From the NCBI GenBank assembly GCA_016938475.1, contig JAFGUP010000183.1:1-58568 (forward strand): 58,568 nt of DNA, written 5' to 3'. Of the stretch, positions 49,921-58,568 are shown piece after piece. A model generated the notes under the pieces. That model was not told the DNA's origin. It saw only the letters and a list, made by a program, of their open reading frames with translations, and did not search any database. Origin of the DNA: Sphaerochaetaceae bacterium. GTDB taxonomy: Bacteria; Spirochaetota; Spirochaetia; Sphaerochaetales; Sphaerochaetaceae. A program made the position numbers and the translations under genes. How positions within the stretch are numbered: position 1 is the stretch's first letter; each line of letters begins with the position of its first letter.

Positions 49921-50430
49921 ATGGCATACGAGACAAGAAAAGCACAGTATAAAGTCGATGCAGTTAAAGAGATGAAAGGCGAATTCTCAGAATACGATGG
50001 TTTCATTTTCACCGATTACCGCGGTATGACTGTTGAACAGATCACAAACCTCCGCAGCGAGCTCAGAAAGAACGAATCAGCCTACCGTGTCGTCAAGAAC
50101 CGGTTTGCAAAGATCGTCCTTGCTGACCTCAACCAGGAAGGATATGAAGACAAGCTCGTCGGACCGACAGCTGTTGCACTCACCAAGGGTGAGGATGCTT
50201 CGAACGCTGTGAGTAAGGCTATCGTCGCTTTCATGAAGGATGCTCCCATCGACGTGAAAGGCGCTATCCTGAATGGGCAGCTGTACGATAAAGATGCGCT
50301 TATCGCATATAGTAAGCTTCCGACCAGACTCGAACTGATAGCGAGCCTGATGGGAACCATGAATGCACCGATGAACAAGCTTGCCCGCACTCTGCAGGCA
50401 ATGGTTGATGCACAGACAGAAGCAGAATAA
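49921..50430 (+). CDS. rplJ: 50S ribosomal protein L10
   Basis: The 169-aa protein has the L10 core (FIFTDYRGMTVEQITNLRSELR and YRVVKNRFAKI) and a C-terminal helix that binds L7/L12 dimers. The ATG at 49921 has AGGAGG eight bases upstream; earlier in-frame Met codons fall inside rplA. Confidence 0.97.
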   Translation: MAYETRKAQYKVDAVKEMKGEFSEYDGFIFTDYRGMTVEQITNLRSELRKNESAYRVVKNRFAKIVLADLNQEGYEDKLVGPTAVALTKGEDASNAVSKAIVAFMKDAPIDVKGAILNGQLYDKDALIAYSKLPTRLELIASLMGTMNAPMNKLARTLQAMVDAQTEAE

Positions 50431-50473
50431 ACGGTATTAGTCTTCGCATTAGACGTAGACCTGCTATTACCGT
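50431..50473 (+). promoter_or_regulatory. Long hairpin in the rplJ-rplL gap
   Basis: ACGGTATTAG (50431-50440) pairs with CTATTACCGT (50464-50473) at nine of ten positions. A smaller GTCT/AGAC stem fits inside. It may help to raise L7/L12 output over L10, which is needed in several copies per ribosome, by processing or stabilising the mRNA. Confidence 0.5.
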
Positions 50474-50496
50474 GAAGTATACAAGGAGAAGATAAT

Positions 50497-50877
50497 ATGG
50501 CTACAATCACGAAAGAAGACATGCTCGAAGCAATCGCAAGCATGACAGTGATGGAGATCTCGGAACTGATTTCAGCAATGGAAGAGAAGTTCGGTGTAAC
50601 CGCAGCAGCACCCGTTGCAGCAGCCGGCGCAGCAGTCGCAGCAGCTGAAGAGGTTGAAGAGCAGACAGAGTTCGACGTCGTCCTCACCGGTCTCGCCGAA
50701 GGTGCAAAGCCCATTCCTGTCATCAAGGAAGTCCGCGCTATCACAGGTCTCGGCCTCAAGGAAGCAAAGGACCTCGTTTCAGCTGGTGGACCTATCAAGG
50801 AAGCAGTATCCAAGGAAGACGCTGCAGCCATGAAAGAGAAGCTTGAAGCTGCAGGCGCTACTATTGAAGTTAAATAA
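50497..50877 (+). CDS. rplL: 50S ribosomal protein L7/L12
   Basis: The 126-aa protein has the N-terminal dimer helices ([16 protein letters not shown]), an Ala-rich hinge, and the C-terminal domain with [36 protein letters not shown]. It recruits translation factors on the L10 stalk. A AAGGAG site precedes the ATG. Confidence 0.98.
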   Translation: MATITKEDMLEAIASMTVMEISELISAMEEKFGVTAAAPVAAAGAAVAAAEEVEEQTEFDVVLTGLAEGAKPIPVIKEVRAITGLGLKEAKDLVSAGGPIKEAVSKEDAAAMKEKLEAAGATIEVK

Positions 50878-50940
50878 TTCGCTTTTTCCTATGCATAGTA
50901 GTCGGGCATCACGCCCGCGGCTGTAACAGCCCGTTGAGGA

Positions 50941-50965
50941 GCCACCGGACATGTGTTCCGGTGGC
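50941..50965 (+). promoter_or_regulatory. Perfect hairpin between rplL and rpoB
   Basis: GCCACCGGA (50941-50949) pairs with TCCGGTGGC (50957-50965) around a seven-base loop, without a T-tract. A GGGC/GCCC stem-loop lies just before it. In many bacteria this gap holds an attenuator or RNase III site that lowers rpoBC expression relative to rplL; the same is inferred here. Confidence 0.5.
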
Positions 50966-51045
50966 CACTCGTGTCAATCTATCGGAGAGTGTTTTTCAGG
51001 TCTCGCCTGGAAGATGTCTCATGATCCGACCTTTGGAGGGTAACA

Positions 51046-54000
51046 ATGGTTGCCAAAGGCAATTCAATCAATAGAACATATGTTGGAGCCCACTATGATA
51101 CTGTCTGTGAGTTACCTAATCTTGTAGGTATTCAGCTTGAATCGTACGAACGGTTTCTTCAGCTCGGACGTGTATACAGTGGTCAGGAATTGGATACCAC
51201 CAGCGGCCTTGAACAGGTCTTCCGTTCGACATTCCCGATCGAGAGTCCCAATGGTGAGATGACTCTCAACTTCGGTTCGTACACAGTCGACCTGGACAAT
51301 ATCAAATTTTCGGAACTCGAGTGTAAGCGTAAGGGTCGTACCTATTCAGCTCAAATCAAGGCAACCATCTCCCTCTATTTCTCTGCGACCGGAGAGTTGA
51401 GAGAGAAGGAGATCTACTTCGGTGATATCCCACTGATGACAGACCGCGGTACGTTCATCATCAATGGTGCCGAACGTGTCGTCGTTTCTCAGATCCACCG
51501 TTCTCCCGGTGTTATCTTCAGTAACGATAAGGGCATCTACTCTTCCCGTATCATCCCGTACCGCGGCTCCTGGCTTGAGTTCGAGATCGATGACAAGAGA
51601 AGAAACCTGATCTACGCGAAGGTTGACCGTAAGAAGAAAATCCTCGGAACGCTCTTCCTTCGCGCCATCGGCGTTGATACCAGAGAGAAGATCGTCTCCT
51701 CATTCTATCTCTCTCGAAGTGTTGAGCTCAGTGAAGACGCAAGCGCGAACAACGAGCTCGTCGGGGCCATCAGCTATCGCGATATCTATTCCACCAAGGG
51801 TGGCAAGAACGCTCCTAAGCTCCTGAGAGCCGGTGATGAGCTTTCTCCTGCCTATATCGAAGCCCTTGTGATGGATGGTATCAGAAGTATCGAGGTGATT
51901 GATGAAGATCATCCTGATTCTCTGCACTCGAGAGCTATCATCAACTGTCTTGATGTAGAAGATGCTAAATATACTCAGGAAGGGAACGACGAGCCTACTA
52001 AGGAAGACGTACTCTCTCCCATCTATGCCGTTCTTCAACCCGGTGAGATGATCGCTATCGAGCGGGCTGAAAAAGACCTTCCCGATATGTTCTTCTCCTC
52101 CCGTCGATATGATCTGGGAAACGTGGGCCGCTATAAGTTCAACAAGAAGTTCGGAACTGATGAGGAAGCTGATGATGAAGAGGCCAGCACCGATCTGACA
52201 GTCCTCACTCCTCAGGATATCGTCAACACCATGGGGTTCCTTATCAAGGTGTATATCGGTGAAGAGAATGTCGATGATATCGACCACCTCGGTAACCGCC
52301 GTGTGAGAAGTGTAGGTGAGCTGCTGCAGAATCAGCTGAGTGCCGCCTTCGCACGTATGGAGCGGATCGCCCGTGAGCGGATGAACCTTGAGACCAACCA
52401 GGTGCGTCCCCATGATCTGATCAGTAACAAACCGATTGTTTCCGCTATCAAAGAGTTCTTTGGTTCAAGCCAGCTCTCTCAGTTCATGGACCAGGTCAAC
52501 CCGCTTGCCGAACTGACCCACAAACGACGACTCAACGCTCTGGGACCAGGTGGTCTTTCACGTGACAGGGCTTCCTTCGAAGTCCGTGACGTTCACTATA
52601 CCCACTACGGGAGGATGTGTCCGATCGAGACTCCTGAAGGTCCGAACATCGGTCTTATCGTGTCACTGGCAAACTATACCAGAGTGAACAAGCATGGATT
52701 CCTCGAATCTCCCTATCGGAAGGTGGTCGATGGTGTGGTGAGCAAGAACTACCGCTACCTCGATGCCAACGATGAGGAGAAGTACTTCATCGCTCAGGGA
52801 AATGCTCCAATTCGAGAGGATGGATCATTCGTTGAACAGGAAGTACCGGTGAGACGCAGCGGTGACTACACGACCCGTTCGGTCAAGGACGTCAAGTACA
52901 TGGACGTTTCCCCGATGCAGGTTATCTCGGTAGCCGCCTCTCTCATCCCGTTCCTTGAGCACGACGATGCGAACAGAGCTCTCATGGGTTCGAACATGCA
53001 GCGTCAGGCTGTTCCTCTCTTATTCCCTGAGACCCCCGTGGTCGGTACCGGTATGGAAGGCAAGACTGCCTACGACTCAGGTGTCCTTATCAAGGCAAAG
53101 AGAGCAGGTGTCGTGTCCTATGTTTCTGCTACCCGTGTGGAAATCACACCTGATGCTCCCCAGATCGAAGGAGAGGTCGATGTCTACACCGTCCAGAAAT
53201 TCGAGAGAACGAACCAGGATACCTGTTTCAACCAGAAGCCGATCGTAGAGAAGGGACAGAAGGTTCCTGCAGGTGCAGTCCTCGCAGATGGACCTGCGAC
53301 TGAAAAGGGTGAACTGGCACTGGGAAGGAATATCCTCTGTGGATTCGTCCCCTGGGACGGGTACAACTATGAGGATGCCGTCCTTATCAGCGAACGTGTC
53401 GTCAAGGAAGATATCTACACCTCGATCCATATCAAGGAGTTCGTCACCGATATACGTGAGACGAAGCTCGGACCCGAAAAGCTTACACGCGATATCCCTA
53501 ACACGAGCGAGAAGAATCTCGAACAGCTTGATGAGGATGGTATCGTGAGGGTCGGTACGGTTGTCCGCCCCGGCAATATTCTGGTCGGTAAGGTGACTCC
53601 CAAGAGTGAGAGCGATACAACTCCCGAGTTCAAGCTCCTCAACTCGATCTTTGGTGAGAAGGCGAAGGAAGTGCGTGATACCTCCCTCAAGGTTCCCCAT
53701 GGAACTGAAGGGACGGTCATTGACATCCAGCGCCTCAAGCGGAGCGAGGGTGATGAACTGCAGCCGGGTGTCGATGAGGTGGTCAAGGTCCTTATCGCTG
53801 TAAAGCGTAAGCTGCGGCAGGGTGATAAGATGGCAGGACGCCACGGAAACAAGGGTGTCGTAGCCCGGGTTCTTCCAGAAGAGGATATGCCCTACATGGC
53901 TGACGGTACTCCACTGGATGTATGTCTCAACCCTCTGGGTGTTCCTTCACGAATGAACATCGGGCAGCTGATGGAGACACAGCTCGGCTGGGCCGGAAAG

Positions 54001-54567
54001 AAACTTGGTGAGTGGTACTCCTCTCCCGTATTCCAGTCAGCATCAATGGAACAGATTGAAGAAAAGATGGTTGAAGCGGGACTTCCCAGAACCAGTAAGA
54101 CCGTCCTGCATGACGGACGAACCGGGGTAGCCTTTGTGAATCCCGTCTTCTGCGGATACATCTACTATCTGAAACTGCACCACCTTGTTGATGACAAGAT
54201 GCATGCCCGTTCCACCGGCCCCTATTCGCTGGTCACTCAGCAGCCGCTCGGTGGTAAGGCACAGTTTGGTGGACAGAGACTCGGAGAGATGGAAGTGTGG
54301 GCTCTTGAAGCGTACGGTGCTGCCAATACCCTGCAGGAGCTGCTCACCATCAAGAGTGATGATATGAACGGAAGGGTGAAGATCTACGAAAGTATCGTGA
54401 AGGGCGAACCTGCCACCAACGCAGGTATGCCTGAGGCTTTCAATGTTCTGATTCAGGAAGTTCGCGGCCTTGCGCTCAATATGTCCGTCTTCGACTCGAA
54501 GGGAAGACAGGTGCCGCTGACTGAGCGCGATGAAGAGTTGATCAACAAGCGCGACTCGAATAACTAG
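51046..54567 (+). CDS. rpoB: RNA polymerase beta subunit
   Basis: The 1173-aa protein has all beta-subunit landmarks: the rifampicin region with [16 protein letters not shown] and [12 protein letters not shown], then [27 protein letters not shown] and the C-terminal [24 protein letters not shown]. Asn497 (codon 52534-52536) replaces the usual Ser at the position of E. coli Ser531, as known in spirochaetes. A GGAGG site precedes the ATG. rpoC follows after ten bases. Confidence 0.99.
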   Translation: MVAKGNSINRTYVGAHYDTVCELPNLVGIQLESYERFLQLGRVYSGQELDTTSGLEQVFRSTFPIESPNGEMTLNFGSYTVDLDNIKFSELECKRKGRTYSAQIKATISLYFSATGELREKEIYFGDIPLMTDRGTFIINGAERVVVSQIHRSPGVIFSNDKGIYSSRIIPYRGSWLEFEIDDKRRNLIYAKVDRKKKILGTLFLRAIGVDTREKIVSSFYLSRSVELSEDASANNELVGAISYRDIYSTKGGKNAPKLLRAGDELSPAYIEALVMDGIRSIEVIDEDHPDSLHSRAIINCLDVEDAKYTQEGNDEPTKEDVLSPIYAVLQPGEMIAIERAEKDLPDMFFSSRRYDLGNVGRYKFNKKFGTDEEADDEEASTDLTVLTPQDIVNTMGFLIKVYIGEENVDDIDHLGNRRVRSVGELLQNQLSAAFARMERIARERMNLETNQVRPHDLISNKPIVSAIKEFFGSSQLSQFMDQVNPLAELTHKRRLNALGPGGLSRDRASFEVRDVHYTHYGRMCPIETPEGPNIGLIVSLANYTRVNKHGFLESPYRKVVDGVVSKNYRYLDANDEEKYFIAQGNAPIREDGSFVEQEVPVRRSGDYTTRSVKDVKYMDVSPMQVISVAASLIPFLEHDDANRALMGSNMQRQAVPLLFPETPVVGTGMEGKTAYDSGVLIKAKRAGVVSYVSATRVEITPDAPQIEGEVDVYTVQKFERTNQDTCFNQKPIVEKGQKVPAGAVLADGPATEKGELALGRNILCGFVPWDGYNYEDAVLISERVVKEDIYTSIHIKEFVTDIRETKLGPEKLTRDIPNTSEKNLEQLDEDGIVRVGTVVRPGNILVGKVTPKSESDTTPEFKLLNSIFGEKAKEVRDTSLKVPHGTEGTVIDIQRLKRSEGDELQPGVDEVVKVLIAVKRKLRQGDKMAGRHGNKGVVARVLPEEDMPYMADGTPLDVCLNPLGVPSRMNIGQLMETQLGWAGKKLGEWYSSPVFQSASMEQIEEKMVEAGLPRTSKTVLHDGRTGVAFVNPVFCGYIYYLKLHHLVDDKMHARSTGPYSLVTQQPLGGKAQFGGQRLGEMEVWALEAYGAANTLQELLTIKSDDMNGRVKIYESIVKGEPATNAGMPEAFNVLIQEVRGLALNMSVFDSKGRQVPLTERDEELINKRDSNN

Positions 54568-54577
54568 GAGATTTCGG

Positions 54578-57500
54578 ATGAAAGAAATTCAGGATTTCGA
54601 CAACATCATGATAAAGCTGGCCAGCCCCGAAGAGATTCGGGCCTGGTCGTACGGTGAAGTCAAGAAGCCGGAGACCATCAATTACCGGACCCTACGACCC
54701 GAGCGCGATGGTCTGTTCTGTGAGAAGATCTTCGGTACGACCAAGGAGTGGGAGTGTTACTGCGGAAAATTCAAGTCGATCCGGTACAAGGGCGTCGTCT
54801 GTGACCGCTGTGGTGTTGAAGTCACCCACTTCAAGGTGCGTCGTGAGCGAATGGGTCACATCGACCTGGCCTCTCCCGTATCCCATATCTGGTACTACCG
54901 TTCGGTTCCCTCACGGATGTCACTTCTGCTTGACATCCCCCGTTCATCTCTTCAGTCCGTTCTCTACTATGAGAAGTACATCGTCATAAGCTCAGGCGAG
55001 ACAGATCTCAAAGAGAAACAGCTCCTCAGTGAAGATGAATACTATGAAGCCCGCGAGCAGTGGGGAGAGTCCTTCAGCGCCATGATGGGTGCCGAAGCGA
55101 TCAAGATCCTGCTCGAGAACCTTGACCTTGAGGCGATCAGTGCTGAGCTGCGTGAGCAGATGATCAGCAAAGGTGATAAAGTCGATAAACGACTGTTGAA
55201 GAGAATCGAAGTAGTCGAAAATTTCCGTGACAGTGAGAATAGGCCCGAATGGATGATCCTTTCGGTCATTCCCGTCATCCCGCCCGAGCTGCGCCCGATG
55301 GTGCAGCTGGACGGAGGAAGATTTGCGACGAGCGATCTCAATGACCTCTACCGTAGAGTGATCAACAGAAACAATCGTCTTACCCGTCTGATGAGCCTTC
55401 ATGCTCCTGACATCATCATCCGTAACGAAAAGCGGATGCTTCAGGAAGCAGTGGATGCTCTATTCGACAACTCGAAGAAGAAGCGTGTGGTCAAGGGCTC
55501 CTCGAACCGTCCCCTCAAGAGCCTCTCTGATATGCTGAAAGGGAAGCAGGGACGTTTTAGACAGAACCTCCTCGGTAAACGTGTCGACTACTCGGGTCGT
55601 AGCGTTATCGTCGTCGGACCGGAACTTCGTCTCCATCAGTGCGGACTTCCCTCCAAGATGGCACTCGAACTGTACAAGCCCTTTATCATGAAGAAACTCG
55701 TCCAGAAGGACATCGTGTATAATATCAAGAAGGCAAAGGCCCTCGTGGAGCAGGAGACCCCCGAAGTGTGGGCGATCCTCGATGACGTGGTCAAGGAACA
55801 CCCGGTGCTCCTCAACCGTGCACCGACCCTCCACCGACTGGGGATCCAGGCCTTCGAGCCGGTACTCGTCGACGGAAAGGCCATCAAACTCCACCCGCTC
55901 GTATGTCACGCCTACAACGCTGACTTCGACGGTGACCAGATGGCTGTCCACGTACCGCTCACTCAGGCAGCTCAGATCGAGTGCTGGACGCTGATGCTCA
56001 GCCCCAACAACCTGCTCGACCCTGCCAACGGAAAACCTATCGTCTTCCCCAGTCAGGACATGGTCCTGGGTATCAACTACCTGACCCGTGATATGAACGG
56101 AGCCAAGGGAGAGGGCAAGTATTTCGATAACCTTGATGAGATCCAGATGGCCATTGAAGCAGGGTCTGTTGCCTACAACGCCATGATCCGCTACAAGCTT
56201 AAAACAGGTGAGATCATCCAGACAACCCCAGGACGAGTTATCTTCAACTCCAAGATGCCGAAAGTCATTGAGTTCCAGAACTTCACCTTCGGTGATAAGG
56301 AACTGAAGAAACTCGTAGGAAGTGTCATCCAGGACCAGAAGTCTTCGGTAGCCGTGCAGATGCTCGACACGATCAAGGACCTCGGGTTCAAATATGCCAC
56401 CCTCTTCGGTGCGACCATCGGCCTGTCGGACATGATTATCCCCGATTCGAAGTATCAGCTCGTCGCTGAAGCCGATAAGCGTCAGAACGAGATTCGTGAA
56501 CAGTATCAGCAGGGTCACATCACCCAGGACGAACGGTACAACCGTGTCGTCGAGGTGTGGTCAAAGACCACTGAAGATATCTCGAACTCCCTGATGGAGG
56601 AACTCAAGAGAAGCCAGAACGGTTTCAACCCGCTGTTCCTCATGGCAGACTCCGGAGCGAGAGGTTCGAAGACTCAGATCCGTCAGCTCGGCGGTATGCG
56701 TGGTCTTATGGCCAAGCCTTCCGGGGATATCATCGAATTCCCGATCCGTTCCAACTTCAAAGAGGGACTTTCGATCATCGAGTTCTACATCTCCACCAAC
56801 GGTGCCCGTAAGGGACTTGCAGATACCGCTCTGAAGACTGCTGAAGCAGGATACCTCACTCGTCGACTTGTCGATATCGCGCAGGACGTGGTCATCAACG
56901 AAGATGACTGCGGCACTATCAACGGTATCGAGCGAACAGCGATGAGAGATGGAGACGAGATCGTTGAGTCTCTAGCTGACAGGATAGTCGGCCGTTATAC
57001 ACTCGAGAAGGTACTGCACCCGGCGACGGGGGAACTGATTCTCGATGTCAACAGCGAGATCACTGCAGTGAAAGCCATCGAAATCGAGAACTCGGGAATC
57101 GAGAAGGTCCTTATCAGGACAGTGCTTACCTGTGAAGCAGAGCATGGCGTCTGTCGTAAATGTTACGGACGGAACCTTGCCACAAACCGCCCGGTTGATA
57201 TCGGGGAAGCTGTCGGTATCATCGCAGCTCAGTCTATCGGACAGCCGGGAACACAGCTCACGATGAGAACGTTCCACGTCGGTGGTACAGCGACTTCCTC
57301 CTCCGAAGAGAACCGCGTCGTGTTCAACTACCCGATCTATGCCGGCAGTATCACAGGTAGTATTGTCGAAACTCTGGAAGGTGAGCGGGTGTTCACCAGA
57401 AAGGGACACCTCTACTACTCGAAGGTCCTCGAATCCTTCAGTGCGAAGGTGTACAGGGAACTGCTCGTTTCCGAGGGTGATACCGTAGCTGTAGGAACTC

Positions 57501-58568
57501 CGCTATACGTGAGTGCAGAGGGCGAGAGCGTCAGCAGTGACATCATCGGTCAGGTGAAACTTGATGCCGAAGGCACTCTTTTCATCCTGGCTCAGGAGCA
57601 GAGGATAGAAGTAAGAAGCGGTGCTCAGCTGAAGATCGCCGTCCCCGGATATGTCGAGAGTAATGAAGCGATCGCGTTGTTCGACCCGTTCAGTGAACCT
57701 ATCATAGCAGAGCAGGACGGTACGGTTGAGTTCATCGATATCAAACTTGGTACGACACTCAAGGAAGAGATCAACGTCGAAACCGGTTCGGTCGAGAAGA
57801 AAATCACCGAACATGTCAGTGAGACCCTTCAGCCCCGTATAGCTATCGTCGGAGAGGATGGTGAGACCAAGGCACTCTATTTCCTCCCCGCATCCTCCTA
57901 TCTCAGTGTCGATGACCACAAGGTGATCCGTAAGGGTCATATCCTGGCAAAGATCCTGAAGGAATCGGTGAAGACGAAAGACATCACAGGTGGTCTTCCG
58001 AGGGTCGGAGAACTCTTCGAGGCACGTAAGCCCCGTAACCCGGCTATCCTTGCAAAGGTGGACGGAACTGTTCACTTCGGTACAGTGGCCAAGGGAAAGA
58101 GAAGCGTGGTCGTTGAAGATGACTTCGGCAACGAGTTCAAACACCTGGTACCGATGAGCAAGCACATGCTGGTGAGGGATGGTGACCGTGTGGAAGCTGC
58201 AGAGCGGCTCTGTGATGGCCCGATTGCTCCCCACGACATCCTCGATATTCTCGGTGAGAACGCACTCCAGTCGTTCCTCCTTGATGAAGTCCAGGAAGTC
58301 TATCGCCTTCAGGGTGTAGACATCAACGACAAACACCTCGGTGTAGTCGTACGTCAGATGCTCAGAAAGGTGGAGATCATCTCTGTAGGTGATACCGTGT
58401 TCATTCAGGGACAGCAGGTTGACAAGTACCGCTTCCACGAAGAGAATGCAAGGGTTATAGCACAGGGTGGGCAGCCGGCCGACGCCAGACCGATGCTGCT
58501 CGGTATTACCCGTGCCTCTCTCTCGATCGACTCGTTTATATCAGCTGCTTCATTCCAGGAGACCACGA
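54578..58568 (+). CDS. rpoC: RNA polymerase beta' subunit, 3' end beyond the window
   Basis: The frame stays open from ATG 54578 to the right edge (1330 codons). The N-terminal zinc ribbon ([15 protein letters not shown]), the Mg2+-binding [12 protein letters not shown] with Asp449, Asp451 and Asp453, the second zinc cluster ([16 protein letters not shown]) and the [25 protein letters not shown] trigger-loop region are all visible. TAGGAG lies eight bases before the start. Only the last part of the C terminus is missing. Confidence 0.98.
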   Translation, partial: MKEIQDFDNIMIKLASPEEIRAWSYGEVKKPETINYRTLRPERDGLFCEKIFGTTKEWECYCGKFKSIRYKGVVCDRCGVEVTHFKVRRERMGHIDLASPVSHIWYYRSVPSRMSLLLDIPRSSLQSVLYYEKYIVISSGETDLKEKQLLSEDEYYEAREQWGESFSAMMGAEAIKILLENLDLEAISAELREQMISKGDKVDKRLLKRIEVVENFRDSENRPEWMILSVIPVIPPELRPMVQLDGGRFATSDLNDLYRRVINRNNRLTRLMSLHAPDIIIRNEKRMLQEAVDALFDNSKKKRVVKGSSNRPLKSLSDMLKGKQGRFRQNLLGKRVDYSGRSVIVVGPELRLHQCGLPSKMALELYKPFIMKKLVQKDIVYNIKKAKALVEQETPEVWAILDDVVKEHPVLLNRAPTLHRLGIQAFEPVLVDGKAIKLHPLVCHAYNADFDGDQMAVHVPLTQAAQIECWTLMLSPNNLLDPANGKPIVFPSQDMVLGINYLTRDMNGAKGEGKYFDNLDEIQMAIEAGSVAYNAMIRYKLKTGEIIQTTPGRVIFNSKMPKVIEFQNFTFGDKELKKLVGSVIQDQKSSVAVQMLDTIKDLGFKYATLFGATIGLSDMIIPDSKYQLVAEADKRQNEIREQYQQGHITQDERYNRVVEVWSKTTEDISNSLMEELKRSQNGFNPLFLMADSGARGSKTQIRQLGGMRGLMAKPSGDIIEFPIRSNFKEGLSIIEFYISTNGARKGLADTALKTAEAGYLTRRLVDIAQDVVINEDDCGTINGIERTAMRDGDEIVESLADRIVGRYTLEKVLHPATGELILDVNSEITAVKAIEIENSGIEKVLIRTVLTCEAEHGVCRKCYGRNLATNRPVDIGEAVGIIAAQSIGQPGTQLTMRTFHVGGTATSSSEENRVVFNYPIYAGSITGSIVETLEGERVFTRKGHLYYSKVLESFSAKVYRELLVSEGDTVAVGTPLYVSAEGESVSSDIIGQVKLDAEGTLFILAQEQRIEVRSGAQLKIAVPGYVESNEAIALFDPFSEPIIAEQDGTVEFIDIKLGTTLKEEINVETGSVEKKITEHVSETLQPRIAIVGEDGETKALYFLPASSYLSVDDHKVIRKGHILAKILKESVKTKDITGGLPRVGELFEARKPRNPAILAKVDGTVHFGTVAKGKRSVVVEDDFGNEFKHLVPMSKHMLVRDGDRVEAAERLCDGPIAPHDILDILGENALQSFLLDEVQEVYRLQGVDINDKHLGVVVRQMLRKVEIISVGDTVFIQGQQVDKYRFHEENARVIAQGGQPADARPMLLGITRASLSIDSFISAASFQETT

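Noticed and set aside
55460-56518. Long minus-strand frames opposite rpoC and rpoB
   Set aside because: They mirror the codon bias of rpoBC, have no start signals and encode no recognisable protein.
1-58568. CRISPR array, insertion sequence or prophage
   Set aside because: I found no regularly spaced repeats, transposase, integrase or terminal inverted repeats; the only duplications are the two leaders, the operators and two gene fragments.

Overview
The window looks like a chromosomal segment of a free-living, moderate-GC spirochaete (Spirochaetota; family not resolved). Three things point there. RpoB carries Asn at the position equivalent to E. coli Ser531, a known spirochaetal trait. Several exported proteins begin their mature part with the 'GAQES/GSKES' style common in spirochaetes. 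The right end has the order tRNA-Thr, rpmG, tRNA-Trp, secE, nusG, rplK-rplA-rplJ-rplL, rpoB, rpoC. No sequence search was run, so family calls rest on motifs and remembered family features.

Layout. 0-6.6 kb: a TRAP transporter (dctP, dctQ, dctM) in one operon with a class I aldolase, a zinc alcohol dehydrogenase and an FGGY kinase, i.e. uptake, oxidation, phosphorylation and cleavage of a polyol or sugar acid. 6.7-7.4 kb: a vapBC toxin-antitoxin pair on the minus strand. 7.5-16 kb: a minus-strand ABC sugar operon (binding protein, two permeases, GH31 glycosidase, dehydrogenase, sugar isomerase) divergent from a lacI-type regulator, with palindromic operators between and around them. 16-26.3 kb: an accessory region with a SEC-C protein, a double-SWIM SNF2 helicase broken by one in-frame TAA, an alpha/beta hydrolase lipoprotein, a PLD-DEAD-DUF3427 helicase coupled to a MutT protein, and an AAA/DUF4143 ATPase. 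26.4-35.1 kb: two small exported repeat proteins, one co-transcribed with a two-component system, an outer-membrane barrel protein, alkaline phosphatase, an HD hydrolase, an OhrR-glutathione peroxidase pair with its operator, and an HTH protein fused to a beta-rich domain. Two decayed fragments of neighbouring genes lie here as well.

35.2-47.2 kb is the most unusual part. Four large alpha-solenoid (TPR-like) proteins of 650, 629, 617 and 523 aa lie in two transcription units, followed by a gamma-glutamylcyclotransferase-like protein and three exported coiled-coil proteins. Both solenoid units are preceded by a duplicated control region of about 400 nt. Each copy has an identical 14-bp upstream box at the same distance from an extended -10, a short GTG-started leader peptide behind a perfect AAGGAGG, and a structured RNA segment. 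The closing stem of that RNA has two compensatory base-pair changes between the copies. I recognise no known riboswitch or system in it, and it is the best candidate here for something undescribed.

47.3-58.6 kb is the conserved translation and transcription block, with tandem promoters ahead of tRNA-Thr, a probable L1-binding leader before rplK, hairpins in the rplJ-rplL and rplL-rpoB gaps, and rpoC running off the right edge.
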